In this document: piece after piece, positions 1 through 6,399 of the stretch
How positions within the stretch are numbered: the stretch's first letter is position 1
Layout of the letters: every line of letters starts with the position of its first letter
From: Actinomycetes bacterium
GTDB lineage: Bacteria; Actinomycetota; Acidimicrobiia; Acidimicrobiales; Palsa-688
NCBI GenBank assembly: GCA_021821705.1
Contig: JAKACE010000106.1
Span: 1-6,399, forward strand
Direction of reading: 5' to 3'
DNA length: 6,399 nt
Made by a program: the position numbers and the translations under genes
Notes under the pieces: model-generated
What the model saw: only the letters and a program-made list of their open reading frames with translations
Databases searched by the model: none
What the model was told of the DNA's origin: nothing

Positions 1-2028
1 GATACCCAGCGCGTAGCTGCGCAGGTAGCCGTTCTGCACCTTGCGCACCACCCTTCCCGACAACCCGAGGAAGCTGGCGGTGCCGTTCACCACTCCGTCG
101 ACTACGCGGCGGTCCACTACGAAGGCCATGACGGATGCACCGGCCCTGACCGGCCCTGAGACGAAACCGGCCACCAGGTCGTCGAAACGCCACGCCCTTT
201 TGAGAAAGGCCGGCTCGAGGGCCGGGTGCTCGGCCGTGCGCCAAGTGGACAGGCCCAGCGAGAGACCTGTGACGGCGACGGCGGTGGTGAGCACGGAGAG
301 CGCCCACTTGGTCCCCGTGCTCACCGTCAGGACGGTGGCGTTGGGGAACAGCGGCGCGAGGAAGCGGGACAGGAAGTCAAGGTGCCATGCCGGGAAGTTG
401 ATGCCCCCGCCCAGCACGGCGGCGATGGCCAGCACGATCAGGGGCACGTACATCGTCCAAACAGGGTCGGCCGGGTGCGCCTCGCCATGGCTCGGGGCCG
501 GAAGGCCCGGTCCACCGGCCTCATGGCCACCGGCATGCCCGGCGGAGGGATGGCCGGCAGCGGCGGCCTCCGAGGCGTGGACGGCGGTACCGGGACGCTC
601 GGTGGCACTGTTCCGCTCGCCGGACTGGTCGCCCGCCGCCCATACCTGGGCGGGACGCGACTCCTGCCAGCGGGCACGGCCCATGAACACCAGGGCGAAC
701 TGCCGGCTCATGTAGTAGGCGGTCAGGCCGGCCGTCAGCACGCCGACAGCCCATAGGCCTTTGTTCATCTGCCAGGCAGCCGACAGGACCGCGTCCTTGG
801 ACCAGAAGCCGGCGAAGGGCGGGATGCCGGAGATGGCCAGCCACCCGACGGCGAAGGTCGTGGAGGTGATGGGCAGGTACTTGCGCAGGGAGCCCATCCA
901 CTTCATGTCCTGGTTGTCGGCCATGGCGTGTATCACGGCGCCGGCACCGAGGAAGAGCAGGGCCTTGAAGAAGGCGTGGGTGAGCATGTGGAACAACCCG
1001 TCGGCGTAGTCGCCGGCCCCCACCCCGAGGAACATGTAGCCCAGCTGGGAGATGGTCGAGTAGGCCAGGGCCTTCTTTATGTCGTCCTGGGCGCAGGCGA
1101 TGGTCGCCGCCACGAAGGCGCTCGCGGTGCCGACGATCGCGATGACCCAGGAGGTGGCGTGTGCGTAATGGAGCAGCGGTGCCGCCCGGGCCATGAGGTA
1201 CACGCCCGCCGTGACCATGGTGGCGGCGTGGATGAGAGCCGAGATCGGCGTCGGGCCTTCCATGGCATCGGGGAGCCAGATGTACAGCGGTATCTGGGCG
1301 GACTTGCCCACGGCGCCCACGAAGAGAAGCAGGGTGATGGCGGTGGCGGTCGTGCCGGCGATAGCCCCGGGGGCGCCGCCCAGCAGGCCGGTGGCGTGGC
1401 CATGGACGAGGGTGCCGAGCACCTGGCTGTAGTTGACCGAGCCGAAGTGGGCGAACATGAGGAACATGGCGAGCAGGAAGCCCAGGTCGCCGACCCTGTT
1501 GGTGACGAAGGCCTTCTTGGCGGCGACGGCGGCGACCTCGCGCTGGAACCAGAAGCCCACCAACCCGTAGGAGCAGAAGCCGACGCCCTCCCACCCGAGG
1601 AAGGAGAAGAGGAAGTTGTCCCCCAGGACGAGGACGACCATCGAGAAGAGGAACAGGTTGAGGTAGATGAAGAACCGGTCGAAGCCCGGGTCCCGGTGCA
1701 TGTAGCCGATCGAGTACAGGTGGATCAGCGTCGACACACCGGTGACGAAAAGGGCCATGGTCATGGACAGCGGGTCGATGAGCAGCCCGAAGTTGGCGTG
1801 CAGGCCTCCGACCGGGAACCAGGTGAAGATGGTCAGGTCGTTGGCCCGGTCCATGGCCGGCTTGCCCAGCTCGGTGACCCACACGATGACCGTCGCGACG
1901 AACGAGCCGCCGGCGGCGAGGGTCCCGACCCAGCCGGCAACGGGCTCACCGAGGCGCCGGCCCCAGACCAGGTTGACCAGGAAGCCCAGGAGGGGGAGGG
2001 CGACTATGGCGTATGCGGCGTTGACCAT
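1..2028 (-). CDS. nuoL: NADH-quinone oxidoreductase subunit L, N-terminal and central part (partial)
   Basis: NuoL is the distal antiporter-like proton pump of the complex I membrane arm. The window holds 676 residues in one uninterrupted frame, running off the left edge. Key residues aligned by motif to E. coli are Glu147 in FLGWEGVGFCSYG (Glu144), Lys242 in VGAVGKSAQIPLYIWLPDAM (Lys229), His347/His351/Lys355 in FHMLTHAFFKALLFLGAG (His334/His338/Lys342), and Lys411 in GIPPFAGFWSKD (Lys399). The full-length E. coli protein has about 613 residues. The excess comes mostly from a loop of about 70 residues (452-522). The visible end, VVRKVQNGYLRSYALGI, is the region just before the last transmembrane helix, so only a few dozen residues should be missing. 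Start is ATG at 2028. The in-frame stop at 2038-2040 excludes any earlier start. The ribosome binding site is weak: AAAGG at 2042-2046, 13 bases upstream. Confidence 0.97.
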   Translation of the reverse strand, partial: MVNAAYAIVALPLLGFLVNLVWGRRLGEPVAGWVGTLAAGGSFVATVIVWVTELGKPAMDRANDLTIFTWFPVGGLHANFGLLIDPLSMTMALFVTGVSTLIHLYSIGYMHRDPGFDRFFIYLNLFLFSMVVLVLGDNFLFSFLGWEGVGFCSYGLVGFWFQREVAAVAAKKAFVTNRVGDLGFLLAMFLMFAHFGSVNYSQVLGTLVHGHATGLLGGAPGAIAGTTATAITLLLFVGAVGKSAQIPLYIWLPDAMEGPTPISALIHAATMVTAGVYLMARAAPLLHYAHATSWVIAIVGTASAFVAATIACAQDDIKKALAYSTISQLGYMFLGVGAGDYADGLFHMLTHAFFKALLFLGAGAVIHAMADNQDMKWMGSLRKYLPITSTTFAVGWLAISGIPPFAGFWSKDAVLSAAWQMNKGLWAVGVLTAGLTAYYMSRQFALVFMGRARWQESRPAQVWAAGDQSGERNSATERPGTAVHASEAAAAGHPSAGHAGGHEAGGPGLPAPSHGEAHPADPVWTMYVPLIVLAIAAVLGGGINFPAWHLDFLSRFLAPLFPNATVLTVSTGTKWALSVLTTAVAVTGLSLGLSTWRTAEHPALEPAFLKRAWRFDDLVAGFVSGPVRAGASVMAFVVDRRVVDGVVNGTASFLGLSGRVVRKVQNGYLRSYALGI
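463..675 (-). other. Extended hydrophilic His-containing loop encoded inside nuoL
   Basis: Residues about 452-522 of NuoL lie between the helix ending AYYMSRQFALVFMG and the next one, VPLIVLAIAAVLGGG. They are rich in Ala, Gly, Pro, Ser and Glu with six His, for example AGHPSAGHAGGHEAGG. E. coli NuoL has a loop of only about 25 residues here, also with a few His. The reading frame is continuous on both sides, so this is an in-frame expansion rather than a frameshift. Confidence 0.7.
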
Positions 2029-2037
2029 GTTGGCGCG

Positions 2038-2343
2038 TCAGCCTTTCAGGGCGCTGATGTCGTCGGCGGTGGCACCGCTGCGCCTCCGGTAGATGGCGAC
2101 GATGATGCCGAGGCCCACGACCACCTCGGCCGCGGCCACCACCAGCACGAAGAAGACAGCATCCTGGCCACCGAGATCGTTGAGCATGCGCGAGAACGTC
2201 ACGAAGGTCAGGTTCACGGCATTGAGCATCAGCTCGATGCACATGTACATGATGAGGATGTTGCGCCGGACGAGCAGACCGACGGCGCCGATGCCGAAAA
2301 GGCAGGCGGCCAGCACCAGGTACCAGGCTCCGGGGACTGTCAC
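2038..2343 (-). CDS. nuoK: NADH-quinone oxidoreductase subunit K
   Basis: NuoK is a three-helix membrane subunit related to MrpC. It contributes to the central proton path between NuoJ/NuoH and the antiporter-like NuoN. The gene is complete at 101 residues, matching the family's usual length of about 100. Three hydrophobic helices are visible at about 5-25, 29-50 and 62-84. The two membrane-buried glutamates required for pumping in E. coli (Glu36 and Glu72) correspond to Glu37 in [14 protein letters not shown] and Glu73 in [19 protein letters not shown]. Start is GTG (2343-2341), overlapping the nuoJ TGA as GTGA, with GGAGG at 2348-2352 four bases upstream. It is followed by a 9-base gap before nuoL, the only non-coding bases between genes here. 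Confidence 0.97.
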   Translation of the reverse strand: MTVPGAWYLVLAACLFGIGAVGLLVRRNILIMYMCIELMLNAVNLTFVTFSRMLNDLGGQDAVFFVLVVAAAEVVVGLGIIVAIYRRRSGATADDISALKG

Positions 2344-3053
2344 CGGGCCTCCCCGTCGCGCTCAACAGCGTGCTCGGTGGCGGCTCCGGCCGGCACGACG
2401 GCGGGCACCGCCATGGCGGGCCCCTGCGCCGCCGGAGGCGTGAGGCGGCCGGTGACGGCGCTGCGGCGCTGGGGGTGGGCCTCAGCGCCCTGGGCGCTGC
2501 GGCGCACCAGGACCACGGCCGCGACGACGGCTATGACCAGCAGGGCGGAGGTGGCTTCGAAGGGGAGCAGGTAGCCCGTGAATATGCTCTGACCGAGCTT
2601 CTGGATGTTCTCGCCCGGCCCGTTGGCGGCTTCGGTCACCGCCTTGCTCCCCGTCGCCCAGTAGTGGACCCGCACGAGCACCAGCAGCTCGACGACCACC
2701 ACGATGCCTGCCACCACGCCGACGGGCAGGAGCGAGCGCGGCCCCTCGTGGGAGCGGGCCTCCTTGCGGTCGACGCCGAGGAGCATGATGACGAAGAGGA
2801 ACAGGATCACGATGGCGCCGGCGTAGACGATTATCTGCACTGCGGCCAGGAAGTCGGCGCCCTGGTCGATGAAGAGCAGGGCTATACCGAAAATGGTGGT
2901 AACAAGGGACAGAGCGCAGTGCACCGGGTTGCGGCCGAGCACCACGCCGGCGGCCCCCCCGATGACGAGCAGGGCCCCGGCCGCGTACACGGCCCACGCC
3001 GACGCGATAGCCAGCTGTGTGGCGGCGAGCATGGCGGTCGACAAAGTGCTCAA
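2340..3053 (-). CDS. nuoJ: NADH-quinone oxidoreductase subunit J
   Basis: NuoJ is a small membrane subunit of the proton-translocating arm, next to NuoH, NuoA and NuoK. The gene is complete at 237 residues. Signatures are [11 protein letters not shown] (41-51), the flexible third-helix motif [19 protein letters not shown] (74-92), and the late [20 protein letters not shown] stretch (143-162). Five hydrophobic segments are visible, as expected. Residues 184-237 form an Ala/Pro/Arg-rich tail that the roughly 184-residue E. coli protein lacks. The start is uncertain. TTG at 3053 gives the 4-base TTGA overlap with nuoI used at neighbouring junctions, but the strong GGAGG at 3056-3060 sits only 2 bases from it. 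TTG at 3044 would have an 11-base spacer, and ATG at 3032 (residue 8) a 23-base spacer. Product identity is not affected. The stop overlaps the nuoK GTG. Confidence 0.96.
   Translation of the reverse strand: MSTLSTAMLAATQLAIASAWAVYAAGALLVIGGAAGVVLGRNPVHCALSLVTTIFGIALLFIDQGADFLAAVQIIVYAGAIVILFLFVIMLLGVDRKEARSHEGPRSLLPVGVVAGIVVVVELLVLVRVHYWATGSKAVTEAANGPGENIQKLGQSIFTGYLLPFEATSALLVIAVVAAVVLVRRSAQGAEAHPQRRSAVTGRLTPPAAQGPAMAVPAVVPAGAATEHAVERDGEAR
2348..2352 (-). promoter_or_regulatory. Shine-Dalgarno sequence for nuoK
   Basis: GGAGG on the minus strand, within the end of nuoJ, lies four bases before the GTG at 2343. It supports this non-ATG start, which also gives the conserved N-terminus and the 4-base overlap with the nuoJ stop. 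Confidence 0.6.
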
Positions 3054-3790
3054 GACCTCCCCGGTGCCCAGTCGCCCGACCGGGTGGGCCGGGTGGAGCT
3101 GACGCCGACGCCCTTCAGCTCGTTGCCCTCCACCTCGCGCACGGCGATGTCGAAATCGGCCGGGTAGTCGGCGGCACTTGGGTCGGACTGGCCCGCCTGT
3201 GCCGGACGGACACCGTAGCCGAGCTCACCCGACCACAGCGGGGTGCCCTCGAGGTCGGCGCGCCCGGAGGGAGCCGTCGCCCGCACCCAGCCCGAGGTGT
3301 TCTGGTCGTCGCCCGGCTTCCAGTCCTCCCAGGGCAGCACCTTGGGTTTGCCGGTGTCGTCCACGACCAGCTCGGACTTGGTATAGATGGCGTCGTCACG
3401 GTTGGTGAAGGAGAACTCGAACAGCTTGGACTCCGTGATGGCCTCGGTGGGGCAGGCCTCCACGCACATGTCGCAGTGGATACAGCGCAGGAAGTTGATC
3501 TCGTAGACGAAGCCGTAGCGCTCGCCGGGCGACACGGGTGCGTCGGGGGGGTTGTCGGCGCCGCGTACGTAGATGCACTTGGCCGGGCAGACACCGGCGC
3601 ACAGCTCGCAGCCGATGCACTTCTCCATGCCGTCCTCGTAACGGTTGAGCACATGGCGGCCGTGCCTGCGCTCGGGCATCGGGCGCTTGTGCTCGGGGTA
3701 CTCGACGGTGACCCGGGGCTTGAGCGGCTGCTTGCCTGTGACGGCGAAGCCCTTGAAGAAGTTGACGAACCGGTTGTCCAAGAAGCTCAT
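3050..3790 (-). CDS. nuoI: NADH-quinone oxidoreductase subunit I (8Fe ferredoxin-type)
   Basis: NuoI holds the two tandem 4Fe-4S clusters (N6a and N6b) that deliver electrons from NuoG to the last cluster, N2, in NuoB. The gene is complete at 246 residues. Both ferredoxin motifs are intact: [12 protein letters not shown] gives Cys58, 61, 64 and 68, and [12 protein letters not shown] gives Cys103, 106, 109 and 113. In 8Fe ferredoxins the fourth Cys of each motif ligates the other cluster. The N-terminal FFKGFAVTG segment fits the helix that lies on the membrane arm. E. coli NuoI ends near residue 180, so the stretch after LPWEDW (152-157) is a long hydrophilic tail. Start is ATG at 3790, overlapping the nuoH TGA as ATGA, with GGAGG at 3795-3799 four bases upstream. 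The stop overlaps the likely nuoJ TTG start. Confidence 0.98.
   Translation of the reverse strand: MSFLDNRFVNFFKGFAVTGKQPLKPRVTVEYPEHKRPMPERRHGRHVLNRYEDGMEKCIGCELCAGVCPAKCIYVRGADNPPDAPVSPGERYGFVYEINFLRCIHCDMCVEACPTEAITESKLFEFSFTNRDDAIYTKSELVVDDTGKPKVLPWEDWKPGDDQNTSGWVRATAPSGRADLEGTPLWSGELGYGVRPAQAGQSDPSAADYPADFDIAVREVEGNELKGVGVSSTRPTRSGDWAPGRS
3056..3060 (-). promoter_or_regulatory. Shine-Dalgarno sequence for nuoJ
   Basis: The minus strand reads GGGGAGGTC directly before the TTG at 3053, inside the last codons of nuoI. The GGAGG core is a strong anti-16S match. Its 2-base spacer to TTG 3053 is unusually short, while TTG 3044 would be 11 bases away. It shows that initiation occurs in this immediate region but does not settle which TTG is used. 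Confidence 0.6.
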
Positions 3791-5049
3791 GGCGCCTCCA
3801 GTTCGGACAGCTGCGCACCCTCGTCATGACGCCCCTGGCTGACCTCTATGGCCCGGGTGAGCAGGATGAAGGCGAACAGGCTGCCGGAGAGAGCGGCCAG
3901 GCCCCACCGCCAGTTGATGCGGGCGCCGACGACGATCAGGAGCATGGCCAGCGAACCCGGGATGAGCCGCTTCCAGCCGAGGTCCATGAGCTGGTCGTAG
4001 CGAAGCCGGGGCAGTGTGGCCCGTATCCACACGTACACATAGAGCAGGACCAGCACCTTGATGACGAACCACAGCGGCCCGACCGAGGCCCCCGCGATGC
4101 GCGGGCCGTCGGGCCCGCCGAGGAAGAGCGTGGTGAAGATGGCCGAGTTGATGACCAGGGCGGCGTACTCGGCGAGGTAGAACAGCGCGAAACCGATGGA
4201 GGAGTACTCCAGGTTGAACCCGCCGGCCAGCTCCTCCTCCGCCTCGACGAGGTCGAATGGTGGCCGGGTCATCTCGGCGGTGATGGCGATGAAGAAGATG
4301 GCAGCCGGGGCGCCGAACGCCCGGAAGATGTTCCAGTGGTAAAGGAACCCGCCGTGCTGGGCGGCGACGATGGCGCTGGTGTGCAACGACCCCGACAGCA
4401 CGACGACAGTGGCGACGGTCAGGCCCAGGGCGGCCTCGTAGGAGATCATCTGGGCACTGGCCCGCACGGCGCCTATGAGGGGGTACTTGGAGCCCGACGA
4501 CCAGCCGGCAAGCATCACGCCGTACACGCTGATGCCCGAGGCCATCAGCATCACCAGGATGCCCCAGGGCGGGTCGGCCAGCTGGAGCCGGGTGGTGTAG
4601 CTGCCGATGCTGATGGTCCCGCCCACCGGCACGATCGAGAAGGCCACGAACACCGGGACCAGCGACAGGTAGGGGGCGAGGCGGTACACGAGCCTGTCGG
4701 CGTGCTCGGGCACGAGCGTCTCTTTGAAGAAGAGCTTTATGCCGTCGGCCAGGGACTGCAACCAACCGTCGGGCCCTGCCCGGTTCGGCCCGGGGCGGTT
4801 ACCGAGAGCGGCCACCACCTTGCGCTCGAACATGACCATGAAGAGGACCGACACCATGACGATGACGAAGGCCACCACCACCTTGACTACGACGAAGGCC
4901 CACACCACCAGGTCCATCCCGTGGTTGAAGATCGGGTCACCGGTGTAAGGGCCGCTGGCCCCGGGGGTGGGGACGCCGGGGCCACCCATATGGACGGCGG
5001 CCAACCGGGCGCCGGTGAGGACCGAACCGAGCAACGAGGAGCTCGTCAC
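3787..5049 (-). CDS. nuoH: NADH-quinone oxidoreductase subunit H
   Basis: NuoH is the membrane subunit that closes the quinone chamber and links quinone chemistry to the proton-pumping arm. The gene is complete at 420 residues, longer than the roughly 325 of E. coli NuoH but near the length I recall for mycobacteria. Family hallmarks are the first cytoplasmic loop [20 protein letters not shown] (84-103), [19 protein letters not shown] (172-190), and the acidic quinone-site loop [18 protein letters not shown] (251-268) followed by [24 protein letters not shown] (341-360) precedes the last helices. Several hydrophobic segments fit the family's eight helices. The chosen start is GTG (5049-5047), overlapping the nuoG TGA by four bases, with a G-run at 5054-5058 four bases upstream. 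ATG at 4989 (residue 21) is possible but has no visible ribosome binding site. The N-terminal 45 residues and the charged C-terminal tail (about 404-420) are additions to the core. Confidence 0.97.
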   Translation of the reverse strand: MTSSSLLGSVLTGARLAAVHMGGPGVPTPGASGPYTGDPIFNHGMDLVVWAFVVVKVVVAFVIVMVSVLFMVMFERKVVAALGNRPGPNRAGPDGWLQSLADGIKLFFKETLVPEHADRLVYRLAPYLSLVPVFVAFSIVPVGGTISIGSYTTRLQLADPPWGILVMLMASGISVYGVMLAGWSSGSKYPLIGAVRASAQMISYEAALGLTVATVVVLSGSLHTSAIVAAQHGGFLYHWNIFRAFGAPAAIFFIAITAEMTRPPFDLVEAEEELAGGFNLEYSSIGFALFYLAEYAALVINSAIFTTLFLGGPDGPRIAGASVGPLWFVIKVLVLLYVYVWIRATLPRLRYDQLMDLGWKRLIPGSLAMLLIVVGARINWRWGLAALSGSLFAFILLTRAIEVSQGRHDEGAQLSELEAP

Positions 5050-6399
5050 TGTGCCCCCAGAGCTTCCACGACGACCTCGGTGTAGTCGGCTGAGGCGTCG
5101 ACCAGGGCGCCGGCGCCGCCTTCGGGGAGGTTGAACGCCATCGCCGCGCTGCCCAACGGCACCCGCTCGTCCGCCACCGCCTCGAGCACGGTGCTGGCGC
5201 GCTGGGTGCTGACCCGCACCCGACCGCTGGCGTCAGGCCCGATCCGGGCCAGGTCGGCGGGGTTGAGCGCCAGGGTGAGCCCTGGGTGCAGCTTGGCCAA
5301 GGACTGGGAACGCTGGACCATCACACCGCCGTCCCACATGGGCCGCCATGTCACCAGGCGCAGCGCCTGCTCGGCGTCGGCCCCTGCGGGGGCGATGGTG
5401 GCCGCTCCCGGTGGACGGATCCCGCTACTGACGGCGGGCACGCCGACCATGGCGGGCATGCCCCGCTCAGCCGGGCCGGGCCCTGGGCCAGCCGTGGCCG
5501 GGACCGGGAGGGGGTGGTCACCGGGTGCGCCCGGGCCGGCGGCGGCGGCGCCCCCCTGTGCCTGGATGTCCTCGGGGCCGGCGGCGGGAGTGTTGGCACG
5601 GCCAACGCCGGCGTCGGCGACGCTCAGCGAGACAGGCGGGGCCGGGTGGGTCTCAGCCGACGAGATGCCTGGGTCTGCCATCGGGTCGAGCGGCGGAGGT
5701 ACGTCGGCCAGGGCGTCCCGGGGGCCCTCCAGCCCGAGGGGGACGACCACGCCGTTGCGACCCTGGCGGGACACGAGCACGGCCTTCGACACGCCGTTGT
5801 GCAGCGGCGAGACATCCTCGATCTCTGCCCAGAGCTCCTCCAGCGACGACACGCCCAGGTCGGCACCGAGACGGCCGGCGAGCTCGGCGGCGATCATCCA
5901 GTCGGGGCGGGCGGTGCCCGGCGGCGTCACCTTCTGGCCGAGCCAGGTGATACGCCCCTCCAGGTTGGTGAAGCTGCCTCGCCGCTCCGTGTAGATGGCC
6001 GCAGGCAGGACGACGTCGGCGTGCTCGGTGCTGGCGTTGGCGAAGGCGTCGACAGCGACCACGAAGCCGGCGCTCTGCAGTGCCAACTTGGCCAGCCCCT
6101 TGTCCGGGCAGTCGGACACCGGGTCGGCGCCGAGGAGGAAGAGCACGTCCATGCGACCGGCGGCGGCGCGGGTCAGCATGCCGACCGTGCTCAAGCCGCT
6201 GGAGGCGGGCAGGGTGGCCCCCCACCTGCCTTCGAACCACTCGCGGCCCTCGCGCAGCGAGACCCGCCCGGGCAGCAGGCCGGGGGCAAGGCCCATGTCG
6301 ATGGCGCCGTTGACGTTGGAGCGGCGCAGTGCCGGCAGGAAGGCCGTCCCTGGCAACCCGGCCAGGGCGATGGCAGCGTCGGTGGCGCCCGTCGGCAGT
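5046..6399 (-). CDS. nuoG: NADH-quinone oxidoreductase subunit G, C-terminal part (partial)
   Basis: NuoG is the large iron-sulfur subunit of the complex I peripheral arm and passes electrons from NuoEF toward NuoI. Only the last 450 residues are visible; the frame stays open to the right edge, so the start and the N-terminal Fe-S domain lie outside. The visible part belongs to the molybdopterin-oxidoreductase-like fold. It has an ALRRSNVNGAIDMGL stretch (about residues 24-38 of the fragment), GADPVSDCPD (90-99), and the family signature ADVVLPAAIYTERRGSFTN (127-145) followed by LEGR. After a Pro/Ala/Gly-rich linker (about 223-343) comes a C-terminal domain resembling the molybdopterin-dinucleotide-binding beta barrel (about 346-450, with MWDGGVMVQRS and NPADLARIG). 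In NuoG this fold usually binds no molybdenum cofactor (family knowledge). A TTG at 6356 is internal, not the start, because homologous sequence continues upstream. The TGA stop overlaps the nuoH GTG. Confidence 0.95.
   Translation of the reverse strand, partial: LPTGATDAAIALAGLPGTAFLPALRRSNVNGAIDMGLAPGLLPGRVSLREGREWFEGRWGATLPASSGLSTVGMLTRAAAGRMDVLFLLGADPVSDCPDKGLAKLALQSAGFVVAVDAFANASTEHADVVLPAAIYTERRGSFTNLEGRITWLGQKVTPPGTARPDWMIAAELAGRLGADLGVSSLEELWAEIEDVSPLHNGVSKAVLVSRQGRNGVVVPLGLEGPRDALADVPPPLDPMADPGISSAETHPAPPVSLSVADAGVGRANTPAAGPEDIQAQGGAAAAGPGAPGDHPLPVPATAGPGPGPAERGMPAMVGVPAVSSGIRPPGAATIAPAGADAEQALRLVTWRPMWDGGVMVQRSQSLAKLHPGLTLALNPADLARIGPDASGRVRVSTQRASTVLEAVADERVPLGSAAMAFNLPEGGAGALVDASADYTEVVVEALGAQ
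5370..5732 (-). other. Pro/Ala/Gly-rich linker encoded inside nuoG
   Basis: About 120 residues between the molybdopterin-oxidoreductase-like core and the C-terminal beta-barrel domain of NuoG are dominated by Pro, Ala and Gly, with runs such as GPGPGP and PAAGP and almost no aromatic residues. The reading frame is intact through it, and recognisable NuoG sequence resumes at about LRLVTWRPMWDGG. It is probably a disordered or surface-exposed insertion rather than a folded domain (inference). Confidence 0.7.

Noticed and set aside
438..677. Possible frameshift or separate small gene at the NuoL loop (79 codons)
   Set aside because: I translated the nuoL frame through the whole region. It stays open and resumes recognisable transmembrane sequence on both sides, so the loop is an in-frame expansion.
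521..1882. Minus-strand open frame (453 codons) within nuoL
   Set aside because: It is an alternative frame of nuoL with an Arg/Pro/His-rich translation. The true frame carries all conserved NuoL motifs without interruption.
2029..2037. Possible promoter or terminator between nuoK and nuoL
   Set aside because: Nine bases are too few for either, and no hairpin or T-run is present.
928..2574. Long plus-strand open frame (548 codons) opposite nuoL, nuoK and nuoJ
   Set aside because: It is antisense to three well-supported genes. Its Glu/Asp/Gly/His-rich translation is what the complement of hydrophobic GC-rich codons yields, and it crosses gene boundaries without matching any recognisable fold.
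3826..5085. Plus-strand open frame (419 codons) opposite nuoH
   Set aside because: It mirrors nuoH almost exactly, with the low-complexity acidic composition expected of a high-GC shadow frame.
6354..6356. TTG as the start of a shorter nuoG product
   Set aside because: The frame continues upstream to the window edge with NuoG-like sequence (LPTGATDAAIALAGL), so this codon is an internal Leu.

Overview
The window is an internal slice of a respiratory complex I (NDH-1, proton-translocating NADH:quinone oxidoreductase) operon. All genes lie on the minus strand. In transcription order, from high to low coordinates, they are nuoG (3' part only, cut by the right edge), nuoH, nuoI, nuoJ, nuoK and nuoL (5' part only, cut by the left edge). 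This is the canonical bacterial nuo order. Coding sequence fills essentially the whole window. The only gap is 9 bases between nuoK and nuoL, so no stretch is left for an RNA gene, mobile element, CRISPR array or promoter.

The DNA is very GC-rich with a strong G/C bias at third codon positions. The proteins carry Ala/Gly/Pro-rich extensions of the kind common in high-GC Actinomycetota. An actinobacterium-like bacterium, possibly of an environmental lineage such as Acidimicrobiia, is an inference from composition and protein style. It was not tested by phylogeny.

The genes build one machine. NuoG (peripheral arm) and NuoI (two 4Fe-4S clusters at the arm-membrane junction) carry electrons toward quinone. 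NuoH forms the quinone chamber roof and the start of the proton path. NuoJ and NuoK bridge to the antiporter-like subunits, and NuoL is the distal antiporter-like pump. The diagnostic residues I could check are present: eight Cys in NuoI, the two membrane Glu of NuoK, and the Glu/Lys/His series of NuoL. The complex therefore looks functional.

Four consecutive junctions (G/H, H/I, I/J, J/K) use a 4-base NTGA stop-start overlap. The starts are GTG (nuoH), ATG (nuoI), probably TTG (nuoJ), GTG (nuoK) and ATG (nuoL), which suggests tight translational coupling. The less ordinary features are added low-complexity protein segments: a linker of about 120 residues inside NuoG, a His-containing loop of about 70 residues in NuoL, and C-terminal tails on NuoJ and NuoI. 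I found no sign of a previously undescribed system; this is a conserved housekeeping locus.
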